From positions 1 through 40,832 of IMG/VR virus record IMGVR_UViG_3300025853_000216: DNA of 40,832 bases. One strand, given 5' to 3'. The notes under the pieces are model-generated. The model saw only the letters and a program-made list of their open reading frames with translations. It made no database searches and was not told the DNA's origin. Source of the DNA: a virus. The position numbers and the translations under genes are program-made. Positions 7,787 to 17,300 of the stretch are shown in pieces (the stretch's first letter is position 1; each line of letters starts with the position of its first letter).

Positions 7787-10194
7787 GCTTTTTCGTAGCA
7801 GCGATTGTTACTGTCGGCGTTGGCGTTGCAGTCAACGAAAGCGAAAAGAACAGAAAAGAAAAGAAGGCGGCGGAAGAGCGCGAACGTCAGCGCCTCGCAC
7901 GTCTATCCGATGCGGTCGACGCACGCGAAGCTGAGTACCAAACTCAAGCCGACGCCTACAACACAGCCGTCGATAGCTATAATGCAAGTTTTAACAACGC
8001 TATCTCTGGCCTGACTGGTCTGCGCAACAACATCGGCGGTCTTACAATCGCCGATTTGTACGACGACCCAACCACATCAGCAAACGAGAACCAGTACGAC
8101 AACTACCTAACGTCTCTTAACAACATGGAGACGGCTCTAGGAAATCTGAGCTTCAGCGCAGATCGCCCAACATTCAGCAGCGTACTGACGACAGATGACG
8201 GGACAGCCACAGTTGACGACATCCCAACCCTTGGATCGGCGATGACAGGCAACGTCCCTGACTATCTAGACACAATCGACAACCTACGCACATCTTTGAA
8301 AGGTCTAAGCCGTGATCGTCGCAAAGAAGAAAACAGAATTAGCGACTTTCAATCTGACCTAAATTTCGATCTTGGCCAGATCAACCGCGACGTAGGTCGC
8401 CTAGACATCTCCCAAACAGATCGGCTTGGTGGATACGAGGATCAGCTTGCTGACCTAGAACGTGGATATAACGCATTTTCATCAGACATTCTTGGCCAAG
8501 TTGGCGGCCTGTCATATGACGACAGCGGTATTGAAAGTGCAATCCAAGGATTGCGTGATGCACGTTCGGCAGAAGAAACCCGCATAGAAAACTTTGGCAC
8601 AAACCTTGGTAACTTTGCCGATACTTACGCCGACAACCTGTCTGGCTACAACATCACCAACCTTGATGATCTAAACAATCTGCAAGGTTTGATCGACACG
8701 CAGCAAGACGCAGCGAGCGACTTCGACAGTTTGCTAGACTTCGACTTCAGCAACCAGCTAAATAGCCTGGGGCAGACAGAACGCGGCGTCGGAAACTTGC
8801 TTGACGACCGAGAGGCAGAGCTAGACCGCATCTCAGCAGCGGAACTGGAAGCCCAGCGCCGCGCAACTGGCTTGAGCCGTTTTGCAGACAGCCTTGGCAT
8901 TGCTGACATCGACAGCATGAACGACCTTGGCTACGACATTGACGACTACAACACAGACATCGGCAACTTTGAAAGTTTGCTAGACTTCGACTTCTCTGGC
9001 GCAAACGCAACTGCAACAGGCGCAGCAGAAGCTCTGGCTCAACTTCGCACTGACCGCAAGACAGAACTAGATCGCATCGACCAGTTCGGCACTGACCTTG
9101 GTGGCTTCGCATCTCAGTATGCAACAGACCTCGGCGGCTACAACATTGCGAACATCGACGAGATGGACGCACTGCAAGAATTGATCGACCAGCGTCAGAA
9201 CGAGGCTCGCCGCTTTAGTTCAGAGCTAGACTTTGACTTCGGCACTCAGCTAGATGACCTTCGCAACGTCGAAGGCGATCTCGGCGACTTATACCTAGAG
9301 CGTCAGCTTGAGCAGGGTCGCATCGAAGACGCAGAGCGAGACTACTTGCGCACAGCACAATCGCTTGATCGCCTTGCAGACAGCACAGGCATCTACAGCA
9401 AAGCTGGCATCGACGCTCTACAAGAAGACCTCGACAATCTAAACGCCGACATCACTGGCTTCGAAAGTCTTCTGGACTTCGACTTCAGTGGCTCAGACGA
9501 GTTCCGCAACCAAGCTGGCCTAGACATCTCAGACCTGTATTCACAGCGCGGTGAAGCCCTAGACGCAATCAACAACCCAATCGCAGGCATCTCTGAAGGC
9601 GCAGCGGGTCTCGAACTGTACGACGAGACAGGGATGCGCGACGCACGAGGCGAACTGTCAGACCTGAACCGCGACCTGTCTCGCTTCTCAGGTGGTCGAG
9701 TAGAGGAAATCCAAGGCAATGTGAACACAGCCATCGGCGACATCGACACACGCTTGGAAGAACTCAACACTTACCGCAACGAACTGGAAACCAAAGCGCA
9801 AGGTCTACTCGAACAGGTCAACAACGCCACATACTATGGCCTTGGCGATCTGGAGGGCGACCTCGGCAGCCTAGACGCGCAGCAAGCAGAGATCGAACTT
9901 TACAACGCACAGGTTGCGATGGACGAACTCGATCAGTTGCAAGAACGTCTGTACGGCGAGCGCAACCGCCTAGAGCAAGACGCTCAGAACGTGGCAGCCC
10001 GTCAGACGAACGCACAAGACGCACTTCTTAACGCGCTGAACGCATTCGGCTTGCCTCAGTTTGACAACTTGTCGCAGATCGACCCGATGACGATGCAACA
10101 GTTCATGGCGATGATCCAGAACCAAGAAGAAGATGAAGACGAATTTACGACCAACCCGAACGCATTTAGCAGCAATGTAATTCGTGTTGGATAA
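7783..10194 (+). CDS. Internal virion protein with 82-residue tandem repeats
   Basis: This 803-residue acidic protein begins with a hydrophobic segment (about 2-16, FFVAAIVTVGVGVAV) and a highly charged helix, then long helices up to the end. The middle carries four exactly spaced repeats of 82 residues, each marked by LLDFDFS or a variant, arranged ABAB (see the repeat entry). The tail is Gln/Met/Asp-rich. The start overlaps the cupin stop (ATGA). In podoviruses this position belongs to internal virion proteins that are ejected through the tail (T7 gp14-16 or P22 gp7/16/20 roles). The hydrophobic N-terminus fits insertion into a membrane. There is no enzyme motif. Confidence 0.7.
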   Translation: MSFFVAAIVTVGVGVAVNESEKNRKEKKAAEERERQRLARLSDAVDAREAEYQTQADAYNTAVDSYNASFNNAISGLTGLRNNIGGLTIADLYDDPTTSANENQYDNYLTSLNNMETALGNLSFSADRPTFSSVLTTDDGTATVDDIPTLGSAMTGNVPDYLDTIDNLRTSLKGLSRDRRKEENRISDFQSDLNFDLGQINRDVGRLDISQTDRLGGYEDQLADLERGYNAFSSDILGQVGGLSYDDSGIESAIQGLRDARSAEETRIENFGTNLGNFADTYADNLSGYNITNLDDLNNLQGLIDTQQDAASDFDSLLDFDFSNQLNSLGQTERGVGNLLDDREAELDRISAAELEAQRRATGLSRFADSLGIADIDSMNDLGYDIDDYNTDIGNFESLLDFDFSGANATATGAAEALAQLRTDRKTELDRIDQFGTDLGGFASQYATDLGGYNIANIDEMDALQELIDQRQNEARRFSSELDFDFGTQLDDLRNVEGDLGDLYLERQLEQGRIEDAERDYLRTAQSLDRLADSTGIYSKAGIDALQEDLDNLNADITGFESLLDFDFSGSDEFRNQAGLDISDLYSQRGEALDAINNPIAGISEGAAGLELYDETGMRDARGELSDLNRDLSRFSGGRVEEIQGNVNTAIGDIDTRLEELNTYRNELETKAQGLLEQVNNATYYGLGDLEGDLGSLDAQQAEIELYNAQVAMDELDQLQERLYGERNRLEQDAQNVAARQTNAQDALLNALNAFGLPQFDNLSQIDPMTMQQFMAMIQNQEEDEDEFTTNPNAFSSNVIRVG
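8485..9468 (+). repeat. Protein-coding tandem repeat, 4 x 246 nt (ABAB)
   Basis: The codons for the LLDFDF motif start at 8731, 8977, 9223 and 9469, exactly 246 nt (82 codons) apart. Higher-order identity has a 492-nt period. The FGTNLGNFADTYADNLSGYN block (from 8593) recurs as FGTDLGGFASQYATDLGGYN (from 9085). The LADSxGI block (8881) recurs at 9373. The DNA has drifted much more than the protein, so the repeat is old and kept by selection on the protein. Confidence 0.9.
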
Positions 10195-10207
10195 AAGGAG
10201 TAGGTAG

Positions 10208-12004
10208 ATGTCATTTTCCACAATGCTCCAAATGGGGATGGGAATACTCGGCACGCGCCAAGCGGGCCAAGAGTATCGTGACGGCATACGCGCTCGCTAC
10301 GATGCCTTGGCAATGCAGCGCGATCAGTACAATCAGAACTACGGCAGCTACCTAGACGCCCTTCGAGCGCAGCAGGAAGAGAACGAGTACATCCGTCAGC
10401 GCGAGATGATGGACCGCATGACGCGGGGGTCAGAGCGTGACTTCGCAGAAAGCCAACTATTCTCTTACCTCGACCAACTAGACGCCGAACGCCAGTATGG
10501 CATGGACAGGCAGCAGGTACTCGACCGAGATGCTGCCCGCCAGAGAGCTTTCCAGCTTCAGCAGCTTCTAACAAACCAAGACTTACGCGCCGATGAACGG
10601 CGCTTTGCTTTAGAACAGCTACGCATTGCCCAAGATATTGCGGCGGGTGAGCGCGACTTCACGATGGGCATCTATCAAGACGAAGCAGATCGTCTTGCAG
10701 AACGCCAATCAATGGCTGACCAAGAAGCGCGAGAGATGCAGCTATATCGCTTGCGCGAAGCTGCACGAAACAGAGACCTAGTGGCAAGCGAACGAGAGTT
10801 CGCTAAAATGCTTTTAGGGCAGGCACAAGACGTAGCGGGTGCAGAGCGCGACGAGCAAATGGCTCGCTTCCTTGAAGATCGCGACACCCGTGCAGACGAG
10901 CGTCAGTTCGTGGTCGATCAATACGAAGATTATTTGCGCCAAGCGCAAGCAGAACGTGACGCTGAGATGGGTATCCGCGAGCAAATACTTGCTGGCGCGG
11001 ATGACCTGCAAAGCCGCCTAGAAGCTACAGCATCTCAGCTTGGCTACATCCCAGAAATCGAACAGATCACACCTGAGATGATTGATGCCGAGGTTGCAAG
11101 GCGTACTGGCGAATATATGTCAGACGTTGACCGTGCAGCAGAAGCAGTTGCATCAGTAAACGAAGCAGACTTGATCCGCGCTGGCATCGACGTATCGACT
11201 GGTGCAACCCAACGTCGTGGCGACATTGCTGGGCGTCTGGCACAGGAATATCAGAACGCACGCTCTCGCGCGTATGACGACGCAATGGGCTACATTTCTG
11301 GCAGAAGTAATGCAATGGCCACAAATGTAGGTAATATCATGGATCGCCGTGCAGCTATCCTTGGTGAGACTGCAAACATCGGTGGCGCAGAGCTTGGCAT
11401 CCTTCAGAACCTACGTCAGCTACCAAGCGCAACTGGCGCATATCAGATGGCAGCCAACATTGGCTCTGGCATCCTAGATCGTAACATCGTGAGTGCGAAT
11501 AACTACAGCGCACCAATCGCAGTTACATCTGGCCTATACGACGCATCGAATGCGATGACATCTGGCATGTCGAACTACGATTACAACCTAATGAACCTGA
11601 TGTCTGGCGTATCAAGCAACAATAATTATAGCTCACCAGTAGCGATTGGCTCCGCTATCTACGACGGCAACATTGGCGGCAACTACGCAAGCACGCTATC
11701 TCCGTCGTCAGCAGCATCAACGGCTGGCTTGAACCTTGGATCATCGGTTATGGCTCCATATAACCAGACGCTTCAGAACCCAATGAACTATCTCAGCAAT
11801 GCTAATGCTTACAACAACAGCATAATTAGCGGACTGATGGGTCAGTACAACCAAGGTCGTGAGCGAATGGCAAATGCAAGCTCACACTTCGGTGACTTAC
11901 TAGATGCGAGCGCGGGTGATCTGGACCCGAATAACGAGCTTTATAATAGGTTTAGCACTTGGGCGACTTCGAAGTTCCCTAGTTGGATGGGAGGCGGCGG
12001 ATAA
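10208..12004 (+). CDS. Internal virion protein with 18-residue helical repeats
   Basis: This 598-residue protein has a short hydrophobic start (MSFSTMLQMGMGILG). A long, extremely charged Gln/Arg/Glu/Asp-rich helix spans about residues 20-260. A third, Asn/Ser/Tyr-rich part with weak repeats (NNYSAPIAVTSGLYDASNAM / NNYSSPVAIGSAIYDGN) lies at about 430-500. The helix shows an [A/S/G]-[D/E]-E-R-x-F motif every 18 residues. An AAGGAG site precedes the start by about 10 bases, and the stop overlaps the next gene. The placement between two other internal virion genes suggests a structural ejection protein, perhaps forming a long rod inside the head or a conduit through the envelope. No catalytic motif is visible. 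Confidence 0.68.
   Translation: MSFSTMLQMGMGILGTRQAGQEYRDGIRARYDALAMQRDQYNQNYGSYLDALRAQQEENEYIRQREMMDRMTRGSERDFAESQLFSYLDQLDAERQYGMDRQQVLDRDAARQRAFQLQQLLTNQDLRADERRFALEQLRIAQDIAAGERDFTMGIYQDEADRLAERQSMADQEAREMQLYRLREAARNRDLVASEREFAKMLLGQAQDVAGAERDEQMARFLEDRDTRADERQFVVDQYEDYLRQAQAERDAEMGIREQILAGADDLQSRLEATASQLGYIPEIEQITPEMIDAEVARRTGEYMSDVDRAAEAVASVNEADLIRAGIDVSTGATQRRGDIAGRLAQEYQNARSRAYDDAMGYISGRSNAMATNVGNIMDRRAAILGETANIGGAELGILQNLRQLPSATGAYQMAANIGSGILDRNIVSANNYSAPIAVTSGLYDASNAMTSGMSNYDYNLMNLMSGVSSNNNYSSPVAIGSAIYDGNIGGNYASTLSPSSAASTAGLNLGSSVMAPYNQTLQNPMNYLSNANAYNNSIISGLMGQYNQGRERMANASSHFGDLLDASAGDLDPNNELYNRFSTWATSKFPSWMGGGG
10433..10963 (+). repeat. 18-residue (54-nt) E-R-x-F helical repeat
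   Basis: An E-R (or Q-R) followed by an aromatic or polar residue recurs at residues 76, 94, 112, 130 and 148, then, after one 47-residue interval, at 195, 213, 231 and 249. The regular spacing is 18 residues, five turns of an ideal alpha helix. The same face is therefore presented each time, along a straight helix rather than a heptad coiled coil. Confidence 0.85.
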
Positions 12005-14247
12005 TGTTTTTTGACTACGCATCACGAGGAGCGCAACAAGGTCGAGAAAACCGTAACAGGCAGCGTCGCGAACTAGCTCAAGCGTTCCAGCAATTCCAAG
12101 CCTCGAACCCAGAGGCTACGGTTCAGGACTTTCAGTCTTTCATCGACAGCATGGCGGGCAATGGTCTTGGATCAAACTACATACGAGGCGGCGCACCATC
12201 TCAGGACGTCTTGCAAAGTCTTGCAGAGCAAGGCCAAGCCCGCAAACAGCAGCGTCTTTTGGAGCAAACATCCGCGAACTTCCGTCGTCGCGCCGAAGAC
12301 CTGTCTACTCTCGAAGCCATGGCAGACCGTGCTGTTCTAGGAATGAGCGGCGATGACTTCGACGGAGCATACAATACATTCGTCCAATCACTTGGCCCCA
12401 ACGGTCAACAGATTGTGAACGGCATGAACCTGCGCAATCGCTTCACGATCCAAAACCGCGACACTCTAATGGGCCGTCGCTTGATGGAGAGCATGCCGCA
12501 GATCGACAACTATCTGAATATGTATGGCTACAACACAGAAGCCCTCGACCCAGACCAGATGTCTCGCTTCTTTGGGCTGCCTGCAAATCAGATGCAGCCA
12601 TTTATCGAGGCCGCTAACCGCAAAATTCAGATGAGCATGCAGGAGTGGCGTCAGACCAACAACTCCAACTTAATGCAAATCGCACGCGACGCAGCAACAA
12701 CTCTTGGCCCTGAAGGCGTAGAGCCTGCGCTGCGCAACTACCTGCAAAACTCACCATTCGGTGAGCAGATGCTCGAAGGCTTTGACTTTGCGCCATACGT
12801 TACCGAAGCCGAGCGTCTCGTTTCAGAGCGCGAAGAGCAGAACCAAATCGAAAGCCAAGGTCGTGTAAACCGCATGATCGACGCTTGGGAAAGCAACGCA
12901 CGTCTGCAACGCTTCCTGCGCGATGGCGACAACGACAGCGCGTTACAACAAATGTACGACATCGCTGCCCGCAACCTTTCGGACGAAGACTTCCAGCGCC
13001 TATACGGCAAGACAAAAGAAGAAGTTTCAAGCAACCCAGCACTGGCATTCCAGTCAGACCTCGACCGTTACGTTGGTTCCGAGCGCGACGCACAGGAAGA
13101 AAATTACGCAACTCGCTCACAGGAGTTGGACGCAACACTGGCCGAAGTTTCTCGTACATACGTCACAAACAACCAAGGTCGTCTTACAGAAGTTCTTGGC
13201 AACTACTTCTCAGAGCAGGTTGCTGGCACCTTGGGTATGCAGCTTGGTCAGCGTTATGCTTACTCACCTGAACTGGCGAACGCAGTCTTCGAGATCAACT
13301 CTGGCATGGATGAAGAAACTCGCGAAGCGGCGCAAGACAACCCAGCCGTTGCAGTATCCTACATCTTGGAGCAGCTACAGTCTCGTGGCTTCACGCCAAA
13401 CATTGAACAAACACGCGATCAGTTCATCGAACAGCAGCGTGAGCAGAATGGCCTGTATCAACCACAAACATTCGACGACTGGTTCAACAGTGAGACCGAC
13501 AGCGTGACAACAGCCATGAATGGCTACCGCGAACGCTTCAATCAAATGCTCGAAGCATATGGTAACAACCCAAGCGTCTTGGCTTCAGAGCTTATGAAGC
13601 TCAAGACTGTGGTCGACAGTGTTCCAGCATTGGTTGAGCAGGAGATGGCAGCACGCGCACGCTCAGAGCGCACATGGCTTTATTACAACTCTGGTGGTTG
13701 GGATCAGGCTCGCGTTCAGCAAGGTATCATTGATCCTGCAAACAACGGCGCAGCCGAGCTATCTCGCGTCATCGAGCAAGCGATCACCCAAGCCAACGAG
13801 CGTGCGAATGAAACGCCAGAACCTGTTCCATCTAACCAGACTGTTGATGCACCGTCTGAAGACCAGTCTTCAATCAGCAGATCAGTCAGTGAAAGTGTGG
13901 AAGAAGTATACGGCGTAGGCAATGAAATCCGCAGCAGCGTAAACATGCGTCCTGCGGGTGCAGTTGGTTGGATCACAAGCCCACTTCATGCGGGTCTTCG
14001 CTGGCTTTCGGAAGAAGGCGTGATGAATGAAGCAGATGCGCAAGGTGTGCAAGACCGTCGTGCGTGGGTGGAGCCGCGCTTCGACAGGCTACAAGAATAT
14101 GGCCGCAATCTGAAGAATATGAACCCGCAGCTTTACGCTCAGATGCTGGTCGACTTCCAAAACATGACAGCCGAACAGCTATCGCAGAAATATGATCCAG
14201 TTCTGGATGCACTAGCGAACGATAGACAGATCAGACTTCCTCAGTAA
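12004..14247 (+). CDS. Internal virion protein (helical, 747 aa)
   Basis: I take the ATG at 12004, which overlaps the previous stop (TAATG). A slightly longer frame begins upstream but overlaps the preceding gene without an RBS. The product is 747 residues, almost entirely helical and rich in Gln, Asn, Arg and Glu. It has no membrane span, a low-complexity linker near 620-650 (PEPVPSNQTVDAPSEDQSSI), and a possible amphipathic C-terminal part (RPAGAVGWITSPLHAGLRWL). It is followed by the regulatory hairpin and the giant gene. Size and order match the large ejected proteins of podoviruses. I see no lytic domain, so that activity is probably supplied by the product at 33238-34188 or by the giant protein. 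Confidence 0.68.
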   Translation: MFFDYASRGAQQGRENRNRQRRELAQAFQQFQASNPEATVQDFQSFIDSMAGNGLGSNYIRGGAPSQDVLQSLAEQGQARKQQRLLEQTSANFRRRAEDLSTLEAMADRAVLGMSGDDFDGAYNTFVQSLGPNGQQIVNGMNLRNRFTIQNRDTLMGRRLMESMPQIDNYLNMYGYNTEALDPDQMSRFFGLPANQMQPFIEAANRKIQMSMQEWRQTNNSNLMQIARDAATTLGPEGVEPALRNYLQNSPFGEQMLEGFDFAPYVTEAERLVSEREEQNQIESQGRVNRMIDAWESNARLQRFLRDGDNDSALQQMYDIAARNLSDEDFQRLYGKTKEEVSSNPALAFQSDLDRYVGSERDAQEENYATRSQELDATLAEVSRTYVTNNQGRLTEVLGNYFSEQVAGTLGMQLGQRYAYSPELANAVFEINSGMDEETREAAQDNPAVAVSYILEQLQSRGFTPNIEQTRDQFIEQQREQNGLYQPQTFDDWFNSETDSVTTAMNGYRERFNQMLEAYGNNPSVLASELMKLKTVVDSVPALVEQEMAARARSERTWLYYNSGGWDQARVQQGIIDPANNGAAELSRVIEQAITQANERANETPEPVPSNQTVDAPSEDQSSISRSVSESVEEVYGVGNEIRSSVNMRPAGAVGWITSPLHAGLRWLSEEGVMNEADAQGVQDRRAWVEPRFDRLQEYGRNLKNMNPQLYAQMLVDFQNMTAEQLSQKYDPVLDALANDRQIRLPQ

Positions 14248-14261
14248 GGACGACACCTACA

Positions 14262-14314
14262 GGCGTCTCCAGTTATCATCGGCTTGATTGCTCACGGATA
14301 ACTGGAGAACCGCC
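14262..14314 (+). promoter_or_regulatory. RBS-sequestering hairpin before the giant gene
   Basis: TCTCCAGTTATC (14266-14277) is perfectly complementary to GATAACTGGAGA (14297-14308), with a 19-base loop. The stem can extend by GGCG (14262-14265) with CGCC (14311-14314) across an AC bulge. The GGAGA Shine-Dalgarno sequence of the giant gene lies in the right arm (14304-14308), and the ATG is at 14318. When folded, the site would be hidden from ribosomes. There is no T-run, so it is not a simple terminator. Confidence 0.8.
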
Positions 14315-14317
14315 GCA

Positions 14318-17300
14318 ATGTCGAAGTATTTGCCTGAAGCCCCCGCGCTTATCGACCCAAACACTGTCACACAGACGCAAAATGTGGACTATTTGTCCAA
14401 TACTGGAGGCGCAGACCTGCTTCGCAGCCCTGCTTTCCTCAACGATCTACGCCAACACTACGAAAGCAAAGGCGTCCGCTTCCTAACGGAAGAGGAATTG
14501 ATAGACCGTTTCTACTCAGACAACACTTGGGACGACCTCAACACAGTCAGCGCGATCAGTTCAGCAGCAGAAGCAGCGACAGCGGGTTCCGACGAGAAGC
14601 AGCGACTTAACCGTCTGCAACAAGCATGGCGTTCACTACCTAACTTCTGGCAAGAAGGTGGCCGTGGCTTCCTATCCGCAGCAGGTGACGCCGCAGGCGC
14701 GATCATCGCAGACCCAATCAACCTTATTCCAGGGGTCAACGCATATGCGAAGGCCACAACCGCAGCCCGTGCAGCAACAGCAGCGGGTCGCAGCGCAACT
14801 CGTGCTGGTGTCACAGCAGGCGCACGCTCTGGTGCGCTGTCTGAAGCAGCAATTTCTGGTGGCCAAGAAGCAATCGTAAACGCGGCAAACCAGACGCGCG
14901 ACATCCAACTTGGGCTTCGCGACAACTTCAGCACAGGCGAATTAGCTGGTGCGACAGCAATCGGTGCTGGTCTTGGCGGTACAGTCGGTGGCGCAATCGG
15001 TGCAGGTGCAGGCGCATTGGCCTCCCGTACTGGCGCACAGCAGGCACAGAACCTTGGACGTCTTGGCTACAGCCCAGAAGAAATTGGCGGCATGTCCAAT
15101 CAGGAAGCGCAGCGTCGCATTCCTGCTGAAATGCCAGACTTCCAGATGCCTGCACCTCGTCAGGCAGACGAAGCAGCGGAAGACACACCCGAACTGACAC
15201 CCGAGCAGCAGCGCGATGCCAAGTGGCAAGAGCAGACTGCCCGTGCAACAGCAATTCGCGATGCACTTCGTGATCGCGTGGATGAACTGCGTGCAGATGG
15301 CGCAGACCCAGACGTTATTGAGGCAATGCAGCAAAGACTAGAAGCTGCAACACGACTAATTCCGATGACCCAGCGCCTTGCAAAAGAGGAAGCTGACATC
15401 ATCAACTTCGGCGGGACAAACGACAGCCAGCAACGAGCGCGTCATTCACGTCGAACAAAAGAATACGAGCGCGACTTTTCCGAATGGCGCGAACTCGTCA
15501 GCACAGTCGAGGACGCCTCAGACGTAGATGCAGTGAATGCACGCATCGACGATATTCAAGCGCGTATCGAAGCTGATAGAGCGCAAGAAGCAGAAGCCGC
15601 AGCGGAAACTCCACCAGAAGCAGCGGCTGACGAGGCGGTTGCGACAGGTGGGGAAGATGCTCCATCCCCTGATGGCCCTGATGCAGCCGCCTCACCTATT
15701 GAGACGTCACCAACAACAGAGCCACTAGACGGTGCAGCACCAGAAGCAGAGGGCTTCCCTGAATTTAAGTATCGCTCAGATGCCCAGCGCGACAGTGTTC
15801 GCAGCCTACTCGAACAGGCCGAACTCAGCGAGTACGACCTGTCTGTTATGGTGTCCAATGGCGAAATCAAAGTCAGCAAGCGTGGGAATGTATTAACCCA
15901 GCAAAGCGTCAAAGACCTACGCGCCAAACTCAAGCCTACCATCGACGAACTGGCTGCAAGAAAAACAGACGACGAGCTACCATCAGCGGCTGGCCCTGAC
16001 CCCGTAGCGGTCGAAACTCCTGCACCAAAGCAGGACGTATCTACCGATCCACTGCGTGGCCAAGCCCTGTTCGCTGGCATTGACCCGAACGGCATCACGC
16101 CACCCAAGCGCAGCAAGACTGGCAAGGTCACAAAAGCGCAGGTCAACAAAGCCATTGCGGCACGCGCACCAGACGCGGAGCCTGACGCATATGCAGCACA
16201 GGTTCGCCAAGAGCTAGACGATGCACTTGATCTTATCGGTGCAGAGGAAGACCTCGACGCATTGCGCCAAGCCGTAGCAATGCTTGCCCGCTCATCGAAA
16301 TCAGAAGACGCAGACATTCTGGCTCTGTTCGATCACCTGACCGACATCATGCCAGACGATGGCCCAGAAGTATCTCTTGGCTCTATCGACTTTACCAAGA
16401 CGGAAATCAAAAAGATTGAGCGTCGTGCGAAAGAACTTCGTCGTCAACAGCCTGGGATGGGTGCCGATCTTGCGACAGAAATTGCGACAGGCGAGATCAG
16501 AGCGCAACGCGGTGCCGATACCCAAGCGATCCGTGGCACAGGCGACAGCATCGAAGACGCAAAGAAGTTCACAACTGCTGGACGCAACGTAGCTGGCCGC
16601 ATCCAAGGCTTCCTACGCCGTGGCACCCCCATTGAGAAAGGCAGCGAATACACAACAACTCGCGACATGCGCGTGAAGCGCAGCGAGTTTGGCTTCGAGG
16701 CCGCTCTTATCGAAGCACGCAGCGGCAAGGGTCCAGACGTCGTGGCGTACACCACACTTGGCCCAGAAACTATTATGACCCGTACTGGCAAGGTGCAGGT
16801 TCCAAAAGGCACCGTCGCATATGCAGACGGTTACACCCGCCGTGCCTATGACAGCATGGAACTGGCACTTGAAGCGCGTGGCGATGGCCGCAAAGACCGC
16901 TCGATGCCTAAAGTTACGGATACAGGTCCAACGCAGAACAACATCAAGAAACTTCTCGACGAGTTCGGCGATGATCCAGAGGCATTCCGCCGTGCATTGC
17001 AGGCGGTTCGCGACGGAGGAACGACAGCCAAGGCACCAGCTATCGAAAAGTTGCCACTGGTTCGTGGCGCAAAGCTGGCAATCGCCAAGCACAAAACTCG
17101 CAAGGGCAAGAACGGCGGTCCACTTATCCGCATGGTCGACCCCAAGCAGGCAGACGCTGGAAAGAATATCTCTGCGGTTCTGGGAAAAGACTTAGACGGA
17201 TGGGAAGTAAAGTATGCAGATCGCAGCCGCTTTACCAACAATCCCAAGAAACTGCGCGACCTATGGGAAGCAACATCTGACGATGCACGCGCGGAAATGG

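Noticed and set aside
12923-13507. A 194-residue plus-strand frame within the 747-residue internal virion gene
   Set aside because: It overlaps entirely with a strong coding frame, is Thr/Ser/Gln-rich noise, and lacks an RBS at its start.
15556-16317. A 253-residue minus-strand open frame within the giant gene
   Set aside because: Ala/Ser/Gly-rich composition mirrors the complementary codons of the giant gene; there is no promoter, RBS or domain pattern.
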